Part shown: piece after piece, positions 1 to 9,222 of the stretch
How positions within the stretch are numbered: the first letter of the stretch is position 1
Layout: each line of letters begins with the position of its first letter
Origin: Phytohabitans maris
GTDB lineage: Bacteria; Actinomycetota; Actinomycetes; Mycobacteriales; Micromonosporaceae
Assembly (NCBI RefSeq): GCF_031085175.1
Contig: NZ_JAVHUY010000032.1
Span: forward strand, 1 to 64,000
Length of the DNA stretch: 64,000 nt
Direction: 5' to 3'
Translations under genes and position numbers: made by a program
Notes under the pieces: model-generated
Told to the model about the DNA's origin: nothing
The model's input: only the letters and a program-made list of their open reading frames with translations
Databases searched by the model: none

Positions 1-25
1 GACCAGCGGCCGAAGGCCGCCGGTC
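1..25. terminator. GC-rich hairpin at window edge
   Basis: A near-perfect hairpin: GACC pairs with GGTC, one mismatch, then GCGGCC pairs with GGCCGC around a GAA loop. No T-tract follows. It lies downstream of the TetR gene at 217-954, on that gene's 3' side, and may end its transcript or that of a gene outside the window. I see no gene in 26-216. Confidence 0.4.
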
Positions 26-216
26 ACCCGGTGAACGTTGGTGGCCACCGCACTGATGTGGCTGAAGGGCGGGCCCGCCGCCTTTCGGTTGGTCCGCCCT
101 TTCACACGCCGAGCGGCAGGGCCCGTCGCCGCGGCGGCCTTCGGCCCTTGCTCGCTGGTCGGCAAGCCGCCGGGGTGCGGGTCTGCGCCGCTGGTGCCCT
201 CGGGTCGGCTGCCCCC

Positions 217-954
217 TCACTCGCTCTCGGGCAGGCCCGCCGCCGCGGCGGCCGCCTTCGGGCCGACGAACGGTGCGAGCACCACATAGCTCAGCTCCGG
301 CAGCCGGCCCGGCAGCTCCGCCGCCCGCCCGGTCGAGACGTGGTCGAAGATCACCCCGTAGACGCCGGCGATGACCGCCTCCACCGCCACCCGGGGTACC
401 TCCGGCTGGCCGGCGCGGCGCGGCGCCTCGGCGAAGAAGCCCAGGTAGCTGGCGAGCAGCTGCCGCCGGCAGGCGAGCGCCTTGGGGCCGGCGGCCAGCA
501 CCTCGACGACCGCGAGCGAGGCGAACGCCGGCTCGGCCGCGAGGATGTGCAGCAACGTGCCGAGCCCACGCCGCATCCGCTCCGGCCACCGCCCCGGCTG
601 CCCGTACGCCACGGCGACGCTCTTTTGCAGCAGCTCCACACCGAGCTCGAACGCCGCGAGGAAGCACGTCTCCTTGTCCGGAAAGTGCTGGTAGTACGCC
701 CGCGTGGAGACCCCGGCCGCCGCGCAGACGTCGCCGAGGGAGGTGCCCACGTATCCCTTCTCCGCGACGGTGCGCGCCATCGCGTCGATGAGCCGGTCTC
801 GCTGGGTGCGGGCGACGAACTCGCGCGGCAGGTCGTGCCGCCCCCGGGGCAGCCGCCGGTCGGGGGAGTTGGCCGACCGCGAGCCCGGGATCCCCGTGCC
901 GAGCGCGGCGGTCCACTCCGACACCCCACCGCTCGGTGCTGCTGCGCTCGACAT
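217..954 (-). CDS. TetR/AcrR family transcriptional regulator
   Basis: This is a one-component repressor of about 245 residues. The N-terminal helix-turn-helix is clear (ARTQRDRLIDAMARTVAEKGYVGTSLGDVCAAAGVSTRAYYQHF split across the domain, with the family signature GVSTRAYYQHFPDKETCFLAAF). The C-terminal ligand domain is of the general TetR_C type and does not name a ligand. It lies on the same strand and downstream of the acyl-CoA dehydrogenase gene, separated by 332 bases containing two palindromes, so it may regulate that fatty-acyl operon. The start is the ATG at 954; its AGGGG is immediately adjacent, which is tight, so a downstream GTG (the GGVSEW valine) is possible. Family is sure; target is inferred from position. 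Confidence 0.85.
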   Translation of the reverse strand: MSSAAAPSGGVSEWTAALGTGIPGSRSANSPDRRLPRGRHDLPREFVARTQRDRLIDAMARTVAEKGYVGTSLGDVCAAAGVSTRAYYQHFPDKETCFLAAFELGVELLQKSVAVAYGQPGRWPERMRRGLGTLLHILAAEPAFASLAVVEVLAAGPKALACRRQLLASYLGFFAEAPRRAGQPEVPRVAVEAVIAGVYGVIFDHVSTGRAAELPGRLPELSYVVLAPFVGPKAAAAAAGLPESE

Positions 955-1101
955 CCCCTCATAGTGCCGCACGCCCGCACCCCCCAACCCCTCCGTCCGG
1001 CCCGACCCCACGTGCGCCCCCGCCTCCGTGACGCCGGCGGTCGTGACGGCCTGGAGCGCATACCCACCCGCGCGGACCAACGCCGCGGATCTCGTCGGCG
1101 A

Positions 1102-1171
1102 GTGGGCAATGTCGGGGACATCGCCCACTCGGAGGCGGTGGATGGGGCAATGTCGGGGACATCGCCCCATC
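1102..1171. repeat. Two adjacent GGGCAATGTC-type palindromes
   Basis: Two near-perfect palindromes stand side by side at 1102-1128 and 1141-1171. Each has the core GGGCAATGTC-GGGGACATCGCCC. The same core recurs at 56508-56534 and 62661-62718, so this is a dispersed repeat family. The 955-1286 spacer that holds them has no convincing gene. They could act as operators for the neighbouring TetR protein or be a REP-like element. Confidence 0.7.
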
Positions 1172-1286
1172 CGCGACCGGGGCCCCTCGCCGGCGGCGTC
1201 GGGGACGGGCGCGGCGCGCCCAGCGAAGGGCCGGCGACGCGCCGACCGGCGGCAGATCGCGGGACGGGCGGCGAGGCGGCGGGTGG

Positions 1287-2510
1287 TCAGGCGGGGGGCG
1301 GCGACACCGGTGACGGGCGGTGGCGGCGTAGCTCGCGGCGGGCGAGAGCGGCCCGGTGTACCTCGTCGGGGCCGTCGGCGAGGCGGAGGGTGCGGGCGGC
1401 GGTCCACAGGCGGGCGAGCGGGAAGTCCTGGCTGACCCCGCCACCGCCGTGGGCCTGGATCGCCTTGTCGAGCACCCATTCCGCCATCGCCGGCGTCACG
1501 ATCTTGATGGCCTGGATCTCGGCGTGCGCGGCCTTGTTGCCGGCGGTGTCCATCAGCCACGCGGTCTTCAGGACCAGGAGGCGGGCCTGCTCGATCCGTA
1601 CCCGGGACTCGGCGATCCAGTCGGCCACCACGCCGTGCTCCGCGATCGGCCGCCCGAACGCCACGCGCCTGCTCGCCCGCCCGCACATCAGGGCCAACGC
1701 CCGTTCGGCCATGCCGATCAGCCGCATGCAGTGGTGGATCCGGCCGGGACCGAGCCGCGCCTGGGCGATCGCGAAGCCGTCACCCTCGCCGGCGATCAGA
1801 TTCGAGGCGGGTACGCGTACGTCGTCGAAGGAGATCTCCGCGTGGCCGCCGTGACCCCCGTCGTCGTACCCGAAGACTGTCATGCCGCGCCGCACGGTGA
1901 CGCCGGGGGTGTCGCGGGGTACCAGGATCATGCTCTGCTGGCGGTGCCGCGGCGCCGCCGGGTCCGTGCGGCCCATGACCACGAGGATCTCGCAGCGGGG
2001 GTTCATCGCGCCGGTGGACCACCACTTGCGGCCGTTCACGACGTAGTCGTCGCCGTCGCGGGCGATGCTGGTGGCGATGTTGGTGGCGTCGGAGGAGGCC
2101 ACCTCGGGCTCGGTCATGCAGAACGCGGAGCGGATCCGCCCGTCCAGCAACGGCTCCAGCCACCGCTCCCGCTGCGCCGGGCTGCCGAACTCGGCGAGCA
2201 GTTCCATGTTGCCGGTGTCCGGGGCCGAGCAGTTGAGCGCCTCGGGGGCGAGCAGCGGGCTGTGGCCGGTGATCTCGGCGAGCGGCGCGTACTGCAGGTT
2301 GGTGAGGCCGATCGACGGGAGGAAGAGGTTCCAGAGGCCGCGTTCGCGGGCCCGCGCCTTCAGTTCCTCCACAATGGGCGGAGTAGTCCACTGTGGACCA
2401 GCGGCCTCCTGCTCATCGAGGAGCGCCTCGGCCGGGTACACGTGATCGTCCATGAAGGACAGTAGACGTGCGCGCAGCTCTTCGGTCTTGTCGTCGTACC
2501 CGAAGTCCAT
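1287..2510 (-). CDS. Acyl-CoA dehydrogenase family protein
   Basis: A 407-residue FAD enzyme that introduces the alpha-beta double bond into an acyl-CoA. The three ACAD regions are present: an N-terminal helical domain, the middle beta domain with the [15 protein letters not shown] and KWWSTGA segments that hold flavin and substrate, and the C-terminal helical domain with the [12 protein letters not shown] stretch. The architecture is closest to the ACAD10/11-like group, which in actinomycetes travels with an APH-type phosphotransferase gene, as here. The ATG at 2510 shares one base with the TGA of the upstream phosphotransferase gene, so the two are translationally coupled. Chain-length preference cannot be read from the sequence. 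Confidence 0.93.
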   Translation of the reverse strand: MDFGYDDKTEELRARLLSFMDDHVYPAEALLDEQEAAGPQWTTPPIVEELKARARERGLWNLFLPSIGLTNLQYAPLAEITGHSPLLAPEALNCSAPDTGNMELLAEFGSPAQRERWLEPLLDGRIRSAFCMTEPEVASSDATNIATSIARDGDDYVVNGRKWWSTGAMNPRCEILVVMGRTDPAAPRHRQQSMILVPRDTPGVTVRRGMTVFGYDDGGHGGHAEISFDDVRVPASNLIAGEGDGFAIAQARLGPGRIHHCMRLIGMAERALALMCGRASRRVAFGRPIAEHGVVADWIAESRVRIEQARLLVLKTAWLMDTAGNKAAHAEIQAIKIVTPAMAEWVLDKAIQAHGGGGVSQDFPLARLWTAARTLRLADGPDEVHRAALARRELRRHRPSPVSPPPA

Positions 2511-3601
2511 CAGGCCTCCTCCGAGAGCGTGGCGTGGCCGTACGCGACCAGGGGTTGGACGATCTGGCCGAGCCGCTCGAAGCCGGCGCCGACGGTCTGG
2601 CCGCGAGTGAAGCGGTAGTGGATGCCCTCGGCGATGACGGCGAGCTTGAAGAAGCCGAACGCGGTGTACCACGGCAGGTGGGTGAGGTCGGCGCCGCGCC
2701 GCTCCGCGTAGCGGGCGGCGAGCGCGCGGCCGGGCGGGAAGCCGGCGGCCGGGTTGACCGCGGTGGCCACCGCGTTGCCGCCGATGCGGGCCAGCCCGTC
2801 CCAGTAGACGACGAGCAGGCCGAGGTCGGCGAGCGGGTCGCCGAGGGTGGCCATCTCCCAGTCGAGTACGGCGGCGACGTGGCCGCCCGCGTCCACGACC
2901 ACGTTGTCGAGGCGGTAGTCGCCGTGCACCACGCCCGCGCCGCTCTCCGGCGGCACCTTCCCGGCGAGGCGGGCGTGCAACTCGTCGATGCCGGGCAGGT
3001 CGCGGCTGCGGGAGGCGTCGAGCTGCCCCTTCCAGCGGCGCACCTGCCGCGCCAGGTAGCCGGCCGGATGCCCGAAGTCGCCCAGCCCCACCGCGGCCGG
3101 GTCGACCTCGTGGAGGTCGGCGAGGACGTCGACCAGCGTGTACGCGAGGGTGCGCGCCCGCTCCTCGCCCAGTGTCGCGGTCTGCTCGGCGGTGCGGTAG
3201 ACGGTGCCGTCGACGTACTCCATGACGTAGAAGGGCGCGCCGATCACCTCCGGGTCCGCACAGAGCAGCACCGTGCCGGGCACGGGTACGGCGGTGGGGG
3301 CGAGCGCGCTGATCACCCGGTGCTCGCGGGCCATGTCGTGCGCGGTGCGCAACACGTGCCCGAGCGGCGGGCGGCGCAGGACCCAGGTGTGGGTGGCGTC
3401 CCGCAACGTGTACGTGAGGTTGGAACGGCCGCCCGGGATCAGCTCCGCGCGCAGGTCGCCCTCGCGCAGCCCGGGATGCTCCCCATCGAGGTACGCCCGC
3501 AGCCGCGCGACGTCGAGCCCCGGCGGCTCGGTCGCCGGGTGCCCGCTCGGCGGTGGTGGCGGCTTGGTCACCGGTTGCCCGTTCGGCGGCGGCTTGGTCA
3601 C
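2510..3601 (-). CDS. APH-fold phosphotransferase family protein (acyl-CoA dehydrogenase-associated)
   Basis: A 363-residue kinase-like protein with the aminoglycoside phosphotransferase fold. Visible motifs are the nucleotide loop [13 protein letters not shown], the catalytic loop [12 protein letters not shown] and the metal-binding [12 protein letters not shown]. In ACAD10/11 the same domain phosphorylates 4-hydroxyacyl-CoAs before the dehydrogenase domain eliminates phosphate; a similar role here is an inference from being coupled to the acyl-CoA dehydrogenase gene. The first 25 residues are proline-rich and probably disordered. The GTG start overlaps the TGA of the upstream SDR gene by four bases. 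Antibiotic resistance is unlikely given the context. Confidence 0.9.
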   Translation of the reverse strand: MTKPPPNGQPVTKPPPPPSGHPATEPPGLDVARLRAYLDGEHPGLREGDLRAELIPGGRSNLTYTLRDATHTWVLRRPPLGHVLRTAHDMAREHRVISALAPTAVPVPGTVLLCADPEVIGAPFYVMEYVDGTVYRTAEQTATLGEERARTLAYTLVDVLADLHEVDPAAVGLGDFGHPAGYLARQVRRWKGQLDASRSRDLPGIDELHARLAGKVPPESGAGVVHGDYRLDNVVVDAGGHVAAVLDWEMATLGDPLADLGLLVVYWDGLARIGGNAVATAVNPAAGFPPGRALAARYAERRGADLTHLPWYTAFGFFKLAVIAEGIHYRFTRGQTVGAGFERLGQIVQPLVAYGHATLSEEA

Positions 3602-4353
3602 AGGTTGCCCAGCAGGGTGAGGCCGCCGTCGACCACCAGCGTCTGCCCGGTGATCCAGGCGGCGTCCGGCGAGGCGAGGAACGCCACCGCGCCGGCCACG
3701 TCGGTCGGGTCGCCCAGCCGCCCCAGCGGGTAGCCGGCGGCCACCTCCTCCTCCCGCCCGGCGAAGAGCGCGGTCGCGAACCGCGTCTTCACCACGGCCG
3801 GCGCCACGGCGTTGACCCGTACCGCGGGCGCGAGCTCGACCGCGAGCTGGGCGGTGACCTGGACGAGGGCGGCCTTGCTCGCCGCGTACGCGCCGAGGCC
3901 GGGTGCCGCGCCGAGCCCGGCGATCGACGACATGTTGACGATCGCGCCGCCGTTCTTGCCCAGCCAGGCGTCGTACACGTGGCGGACCCAGCCGAGCGCG
4001 GCGAAGACGTTCACCTCGAAGATCTTGCGCACCGCGCCCGGGTCGGTCTCCAGCAGCGGGCCGAACGTGGGGTTGATGCCGGTGTTGTTGACCAGGATGT
4101 CCAGGCTTCCGAACGACTCCACCGCCCGCACCACGGCCTCGGCCTGGTGCTCCGGGTCGTCCGCCTTGCCGGCGACCGCGATCGCCCGCTCCGGGCCGCC
4201 GAGCGCGGTGGCCGCCTCGAGGAGCGGCTCGGCGTTGCGGGCGGTCACGCAGACCCGCGCGCCCTCCGCGACGAGCCGCTGCGCCACCGCGTACCCGATG
4301 CCCCGGCTCGCGCCGGTGACCAGCGCGACCTTCCCCTCCAGCCGACGCTCCAC
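3598..4353 (-). CDS. SDR family oxidoreductase
   Basis: A 251-residue classical short-chain dehydrogenase/reductase. It shows the cofactor motif TGASRGIG near the N-terminus, the NNTG motif (NNAG in most relatives), the catalytic Ser of NMSSIAGLG, and YAASK with the catalytic Tyr and Lys; the C-terminal [11 protein letters not shown] is typical. Substrate is unknown, but as the first gene of an operon with a hydroxyacyl kinase-like protein and an acyl-CoA dehydrogenase it probably oxidises or reduces a hydroxyacyl or related intermediate. I chose the GTG at 4353 because GGGAGG lies seven bases upstream; a GTG at 4380 in the same frame lacks this. Confidence 0.92.
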   Translation of the reverse strand: MERRLEGKVALVTGASRGIGYAVAQRLVAEGARVCVTARNAEPLLEAATALGGPERAIAVAGKADDPEHQAEAVVRAVESFGSLDILVNNTGINPTFGPLLETDPGAVRKIFEVNVFAALGWVRHVYDAWLGKNGGAIVNMSSIAGLGAAPGLGAYAASKAALVQVTAQLAVELAPAVRVNAVAPAVVKTRFATALFAGREEEVAAGYPLGRLGDPTDVAGAVAFLASPDAAWITGQTLVVDGGLTLLGNL

Positions 4354-4678
4354 CCGGTCGCCTCCCGCCTCGTCGCGCACCCTCCGCCGTATGTTACTGC
4401 CCAGTCAACCCAGCACCTCCATACACGCCTGGAGCTTCCCGGTGCGATGCGGGCTACCCAACCCCTCTCCAGCCCTCAACGATGGTGGCTTGTCAATGTC
4501 TGATAACGGACACCGCCTTCTTTTGGCTACTTGTCTAGGTGGATGGCTATTCTTTGAAATTGCCACGAGGCTCCCGGTCGAAGGGTGATGCGGCCAGTTG
4601 CGTTGGCGCATACGGTCGTAACGAACGGTGATTTGATGGCTGTGGAGTGAGACTCGGCCGGTGAAGGGGAGCTGAGCC
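4354..4678. promoter_or_regulatory. Divergent intergenic region, acyl-CoA operon and defence island
   Basis: This 325-base gap separates the leftward SDR operon from the rightward ParA gene, so it must hold both promoters. At 4394-4408 the sequence TTACTG-CC-CAGTcAA is a rough inverted repeat and a possible TetR operator; on the minus strand it includes TTGACT. From about 4480 the composition becomes clearly more A+T-rich, marking the left edge of the island. I see no tRNA, integrase or obvious attachment repeat. AAGGGGAG precedes the GTG at 4679. Confidence 0.45.
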
Positions 4679-5596
4679 GTGAAGGTGATCTCAATCATCA
4701 ACTTCAAGGGTGGCGTAGGTAAGACCACACTCACGGCTAACATCGGTGCTGGCCTGGCCGCGCGAGGTCTTCGCGTGCTCATTATCGATCTCGACCCGCA
4801 GGCGAGTCTCACCTTCTCCTTCTTCCGGCCCGAGGAGTGGTACGAGAATCTCGCCAACAAGCGCACCATCAAGCAGTGGTACGACAGTGCGGGTCAGGGC
4901 CGTACGCCGACGAGCCTGGCAAGTCTCGTGTCCACACCGCCCCGGGTGGCGCACCTGATCAGCGGGTCAGGTGGCTGGCTGGACATCATCGCATCACACC
5001 TAGATCTGCTCAGCGTCGACCTGTTGCTCGCTTCGGCGCTCGATCCCCGCTCCGGTCAAGTGCCACCGCGTCGATTCGTCAAGGTTCACCAGCGGCTTGC
5101 GGACGGTCTGGCGGAGGGAGTGGGCGACTATGACATCGTGCTGATTGACTGTGCGCCCAACTTCAACTTGGTGACGAAGAACGCTGTAGTAGCGAGCGAC
5201 TTCATGTTGATTCCGACCCGACCTGACTTCCTCTCCACCCGCGGTATCGATCATCTGGGTGGTCAGGCCCGCAGCCTGGTGCGCCGCTACAACGAGCACG
5301 CTGCAGAGGGTGGTGACGGGATCATCAAAGAGCCGAGCTTCGCCGTGGTATTCACCATGGTCACGTTCAGGTCGGACGAGCCCATTGAGGCTCACGCCAC
5401 TTACATTGCCCAAACCCGAGGGCTAGGCGTGCCAACATTCTCGACTCTGGTGCGTGATCGCAAAGCAGTGTACTCGGCCATACCCGAGTCCGGGGTGCCG
5501 GTGGTGCTGGCCGGCTCGGCGCCGCGTGCGGCGCGGCAGGAGACGCGGCAGCTTGTTGACGAATTCAGGAACTGGATCGAAGGGAACGCCCTATGA
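4679..5596 (+). CDS. ParA family ATPase
   Basis: A 305-residue deviant Walker-type ATPase. KGGVGKTT (residues 10-17) is the deviant Walker A motif with the signature lysine, LIIDLDPQASL is the A' motif and VLIDCAPNF the Walker B. Its length equals a stand-alone ParA/Soj. There is no ParB nearby and no plasmid replication gene, so ordinary chromosome or plasmid partitioning is unlikely. The gene's ATGA overlap with the next small gene makes the pair one translational unit. Base composition is lower in G+C than the flanks. ParA-like ATPases do occur as switch or localisation modules in defence islands; that role here is inferred only from the neighbours. Confidence 0.88.
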   Translation: MKVISIINFKGGVGKTTLTANIGAGLAARGLRVLIIDLDPQASLTFSFFRPEEWYENLANKRTIKQWYDSAGQGRTPTSLASLVSTPPRVAHLISGSGGWLDIIASHLDLLSVDLLLASALDPRSGQVPPRRFVKVHQRLADGLAEGVGDYDIVLIDCAPNFNLVTKNAVVASDFMLIPTRPDFLSTRGIDHLGGQARSLVRRYNEHAAEGGDGIIKEPSFAVVFTMVTFRSDEPIEAHATYIAQTRGLGVPTFSTLVRDRKAVYSAIPESGVPVVLAGSAPRAARQETRQLVDEFRNWIEGNAL

Positions 5597-6018
5597 GTCA
5601 TCCCGCCGCGCTAGCCGCGTCCGCGCTGAAGCAGATCTTCCAGGCCCTCGGACGGCTCACCGAGGAGGAACTAACGGACCTCGCCGAGGGCCGGGTTCGG
5701 GTGCAGTTGACCGCACGTCCTGCCCTAACTGCGGCCGGGGCAACTCCTACCAGAAGCCGCTCCAAGGCGAAGGTGGATGTCGAGAGGGTTGCGGAGACCA
5801 TCCGGGATCTCCATACCACGGAGGAAATCGAGGCGTACCTCGAAGAGAACGACAAGGTCTTTACGGTCTCGGTTCTCAAAGAAATCGCGAAGGCTCTCGG
5901 CCCCACTGTTTCCAAGGCGGGAACGCGGAAGGCGGACATTAAGCAGAACATCGTACGAGGGACGATCGGCTTTCGGCAGAGTTCGGCGATGGTCGGCACC
6001 GGCGCGTACCTGGCGTGA
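5593..6018 (+). CDS. Small protein, possible HeH/SAP-like partner of the ParA ATPase
   Basis: I do not recognise this 141-residue protein with certainty. Its N-terminal half is helical (ALKQIFQALGRLTEEELTDLAEG), a basic Ser/Arg/Lys linker follows near residue 55, and the second half contains two short helix motifs (HTTEEIEAYLEEN and LKEIAKALGPTVSKAGTRKADIKQNIV). The last resembles the HeH/LEM/SAP-type fold used for nucleic-acid binding, in which a conserved KADI or KADL ends the motif. The start overlaps the ParA stop by four bases. The stop codon abuts the stop codon of the convergent HEPN gene with no spacer. A ParB-like adaptor role is possible but unproven. Confidence 0.7.
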   Translation: MSHPAALAASALKQIFQALGRLTEEELTDLAEGRVRVQLTARPALTAAGATPTRSRSKAKVDVERVAETIRDLHTTEEIEAYLEENDKVFTVSVLKEIAKALGPTVSKAGTRKADIKQNIVRGTIGFRQSSAMVGTGAYLA

Positions 6019-7188
6019 TCAACCCTGGTCGAGCACGATAAGGATGGCTTCCACGACCTGGTCGATCCAGTCGATCGTCTGCATCGTGCTCGCGGCGTCG
6101 ATGTCCCGCTTGGCAGGACTCTGGGCCGGGTCCTCGTCGTACTCGTGTGCGATCTTGTTGCGGCGGCGCACCGCATCGCCGAGGCGGCGCCTAATTTCCG
6201 CGCCTGTGAATGTACTGGAGTCGCCAGAGCGTTCGCTCAGGACGGTGGCCACTCGTTGCCACAGGTTGCTTACGTCCGCGACCAAGCGCAAGCCGTCACG
6301 GATCTTGTCGGGATTCTGGTAAGTCGCGAATGCGAGCGTGCTGCGCAGGTGTCCGTCAACAGCGTCATGTAGCGTGCGCTTTCCAGCTTGGACGTCCTCC
6401 ACGGCTTCCAGAGGCAACTCGAACCGACGATAACTTTCGGGACGCGTCCGAGAAGGATCGCCCACCATTGCGAGCATCCTCTCGTGGATCTCCTGCCGTA
6501 CCCAGTGGTCCAGTGCCGCCACAGCCTGCACCCAGGCTGCGCGGTAGACATCCTTGACCTCGAAACCGGTAACGCCAAGCCGTTCCAAATGGGAACCTGC
6601 CGTGGCCAGGCTGCGGGCGTAACTGAGGTTTCGCCGGAGGTTGTCCGCCGCACGAAACTCGCCCGATACTTCTGACACCTTCGCGTTCCGTCCCGGGGGC
6701 GGCAAATCCGCAGGCGCCACTGACCCGCTCACAGACAGAAGGCGATCCGTCGCGTCCGGCCTGCTGATCCGGTAGATCGCCGTGAGTGCGGGCGCGGTCG
6801 CCAGGTCTGCGCCGATCTCACTGAGTCGGACGTCCCGCCGCAGCCATCGCACGGGGCGGGTATGGCTTGCCGGCAGGTCGGGACGGTATACATAGTCCCC
6901 AACGATTTCCCCAACGGCAACCTCGGGTGCTCGTGCCCGCAGCAGGACGACCAAGTCGCCGCGTCGCATGGAACTACGCAAGGCCCATAGCTGTGGGGCA
7001 TAGGTGTCTCGGGTCTGCGGCTGTACGCTTCGGTACGCTTCCGCGACGAGGCGTCGGATGTCGCTGATCTTGGTCTGCTCCGAGAGGTCACCTACTTGTC
7101 GCCAGCCCACAGCGATGAGGTCTTCTGAGAAGGCGACGTCCTCGTACTCGTCGTTTCGGCCCGCCCGGACGATCCACGCCTGCGTCAC
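6019..7188 (-). CDS. PUA/EVE-like N-terminal domain fused to a C-terminal HEPN domain
   Basis: A 389-residue two-domain protein. Residues 1 to about 130 (WIVRAGR...VGWRQVGDL...GDLVVLLRA...VAVGEIVGDY) resemble the N-terminal domain of predicted Mrr-type restriction enzymes (COG4127), a PUA/EVE-like fold. Residues about 195-385 are all-helical and end with RRNKIAHEY, giving the HEPN signature R343-x4-H348 typical of HEPN ribonuclease toxins. No PD-(D/E)xK motif is visible. The gene is 12 bases behind the DUF262/HNH gene, so the two are an operon. A modified-base sensor triggering RNA cleavage is a reasonable inference. Start is GTG at 7188. Confidence 0.75.
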   Translation of the reverse strand: MTQAWIVRAGRNDEYEDVAFSEDLIAVGWRQVGDLSEQTKISDIRRLVAEAYRSVQPQTRDTYAPQLWALRSSMRRGDLVVLLRARAPEVAVGEIVGDYVYRPDLPASHTRPVRWLRRDVRLSEIGADLATAPALTAIYRISRPDATDRLLSVSGSVAPADLPPPGRNAKVSEVSGEFRAADNLRRNLSYARSLATAGSHLERLGVTGFEVKDVYRAAWVQAVAALDHWVRQEIHERMLAMVGDPSRTRPESYRRFELPLEAVEDVQAGKRTLHDAVDGHLRSTLAFATYQNPDKIRDGLRLVADVSNLWQRVATVLSERSGDSSTFTGAEIRRRLGDAVRRRNKIAHEYDEDPAQSPAKRDIDAASTMQTIDWIDQVVEAILIVLDQG

Positions 7189-7200
7189 GACTCTTAGGCC

Positions 7201-9222
7201 TCACTCTGTGCTGGTGACAGGGAACGTAATCGGCGGCGCTCCGAGCCACGGGGCCTCCGGGACTGACGGCAACGTTGACAGCGGTCGGGGAAGCGTCGAC
7301 TCGCGCTCGATCACTTGACGCCACTGATCGGGTGTTCCAGTGACCAGGAACGGTCCGACCTGGACCTGGATGGCCTCTTCTACGACCTGGACTGGCACGG
7401 TCTCGCCAGCGATGCGGACATCTCCGTCGATGCCAACGACGCTTGCATCGGTGATCGCCTGCTGGAATTCCGCCATCGCCGCTGACCCGGTCCACCGTAT
7501 GCCGTCACCACTGGCGGTGAAGAGCAGCCGCCCCGGATCCCAGGTGCTGGCGTATAGCACAAGGGACAGCGCATAGCCGTCTATCGGTGCCGCTGGCGAC
7601 GTCGGCAGCCGATCCAGCCACGTGGGCCGAAACTGGGCGAGTAGTTGGTTCATTGATGCCGCCAGCAACCTCCGGCGCTCTTCGAGGAAGGCCGGGTACG
7701 CCTCCGGTTTCCAAAGCGTCTCGGTGAGCGGTATGAGATGAGCGGTCAGCTCCTCAACGTCCAACTGTGGGAAGTACTCGGCCGGCGTTTTTGTGCCGAT
7801 TCTGCGGTTGGCTCGACCAGAGATAAAGACGAGGTTTGCTAGGTCATTGATCTCGGTCTTGTCGTACTGGCCGTCGAGAGTCGCCATTGGATGTACGTGG
7901 TGTGTCTCCAGCTTGCGGTCGCCGTCCGCTCCGGGCAGGATCTCCGTCCCGTACCACCAATCGCGCGCGCCGTTGAGCTGGGCCGCGAGCAGGCTGAGAA
8001 AGGCATAGGGACTCTCCTTCGTTCGGCCCGTGAGAGACTGAACGGTCACCTGAGGGGTGTTCGTCAGGAGGTCGAGATTGCCCAGTAGCGCCTGCATCGG
8101 GTCCGGGCGCCTAGCGGCGCGAATGTCGCGGCTGAGGGTCGTGTCGGTGGACCCGCCGTACCGGCCCTGCATAGTGGCGACTAGCAGCCAGTAGATGACA
8201 CCGTCGCTCAGTTCTTTGTCAAGCGGGGCATCCGGCCGTTCTCCGAGAAACACGACAAGGGGGATCAGGGCGAGCATCGAGGGAAGCGGCCCAGACCCAG
8301 TGAGCTTTAGATTGGCGCGTAGCAGCGCCGCGACATGTCTCAGTCCGCGGCACACTGTGGCCCATCCTTGATCGAGATCCTCGTCCGACGCCGTCGCCAG
8401 CCTTCCATGGGACCACCCGGACAGACCGCCCCCAAGGACCACACCGGCCAGCGCCCTCGACAGAAAGTTCACGTCGATATCGGCGTAGCCTTGGCGACGC
8501 CAGTAGTCGGCCTGACCCTGGAGCTTTTCCAGCACCCCTGGCCATCGTGCTGACAGGGTTGCCATCGCGAGATCCAAGGTCCCGAGACGCCGTCCGCCGC
8601 TGTTGACGCGTACGAAGATCTCAGCCACCGTCTCGTATGGAAACCCCTTGAGGATCTCCATGTGGAAGCGGTGCTCCCGAAACTGCCGGATCCGCCCGAG
8701 ACGCTGTTCGATCTCGGTGTCCTCAAGCTGGCTACCTGCGTCGATCAGTCTCTTGGTGAGCCTCAGCATGCTGGCCTTCGGATCCAGCACCTCCGACAGT
8801 TTGATCCAGCGTGGATCTTGCCGCGTGGCCGCGCTCTGGTTCTGGAACCTTTCCCGTTCGATGTTGAAGACGATCTGTGCGTCGGGGTGGTCAGCGAACA
8901 CGCGATGTAGGGATGTCAGGCGCTGCTGCCCATCGAGCAGATAGAGCGGAGGCCGGACCGGTGTGACCGCGACGTCCGTGATAGCCATTTCTCGGACGAC
9001 CGGAGCGTCCTCGGCCTGCCAGAAGAGTAGCGAGCCGGAGGGAAAACTCCGGTACAGCGAGTCCATCAACTTGGCGATCTGGGTGGGCTTCCAAACGAAA
9101 TCACGCTGCAGTTCGGGCAGCTTGATCTCGGCACGCCCTATCTGGTCGATCAACTCTCCGACAGAACGTTCCGTCTTCTCCACGTGCACGTGGGCCGCCT
9201 CGGCATCATCGACTATGGGCAC
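7201..9222 (-). CDS. DUF262 and HNH (GmrSD-type) restriction protein
   Basis: A 673-residue protein of the GmrSD/type IV restriction class. The N-terminal DUF262 (GmrS-like, ParB-nuclease-related) domain shows IKLPELQRDFVW at 33-44, LLDGQQRLTSL around 97-104 and VRVNSGG near 207. A second nuclease region at about 437-485 has ETHHVHP, then NDLANLVF and a downstream N-R-I-G-x-K-x-P-x-E-Y pattern, matching the HNH-like DUF1524 (GmrD) module. Family members use nucleotide hydrolysis to cut DNA with modified cytosines. A C-terminal extension of about 130 residues is unfamiliar. The chosen GTG at 9222 has a poor ribosome site, but a 10-codon frame with a strong site overlaps it. Confidence 0.88.
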   Translation of the reverse strand: MPIVDDAEAAHVHVEKTERSVGELIDQIGRAEIKLPELQRDFVWKPTQIAKLMDSLYRSFPSGSLLFWQAEDAPVVREMAITDVAVTPVRPPLYLLDGQQRLTSLHRVFADHPDAQIVFNIERERFQNQSAATRQDPRWIKLSEVLDPKASMLRLTKRLIDAGSQLEDTEIEQRLGRIRQFREHRFHMEILKGFPYETVAEIFVRVNSGGRRLGTLDLAMATLSARWPGVLEKLQGQADYWRRQGYADIDVNFLSRALAGVVLGGGLSGWSHGRLATASDEDLDQGWATVCRGLRHVAALLRANLKLTGSGPLPSMLALIPLVVFLGERPDAPLDKELSDGVIYWLLVATMQGRYGGSTDTTLSRDIRAARRPDPMQALLGNLDLLTNTPQVTVQSLTGRTKESPYAFLSLLAAQLNGARDWWYGTEILPGADGDRKLETHHVHPMATLDGQYDKTEINDLANLVFISGRANRRIGTKTPAEYFPQLDVEELTAHLIPLTETLWKPEAYPAFLEERRRLLAASMNQLLAQFRPTWLDRLPTSPAAPIDGYALSLVLYASTWDPGRLLFTASGDGIRWTGSAAMAEFQQAITDASVVGIDGDVRIAGETVPVQVVEEAIQVQVGPFLVTGTPDQWRQVIERESTLPRPLSTLPSVPEAPWLGAPPITFPVTSTE

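Noticed and set aside
4679-5596. ParA gene as evidence of an integrated plasmid or chromosomal partition locus
   Set aside because: There is no ParB, parS-like palindrome or replication gene, and the flanking genes are defence-type.
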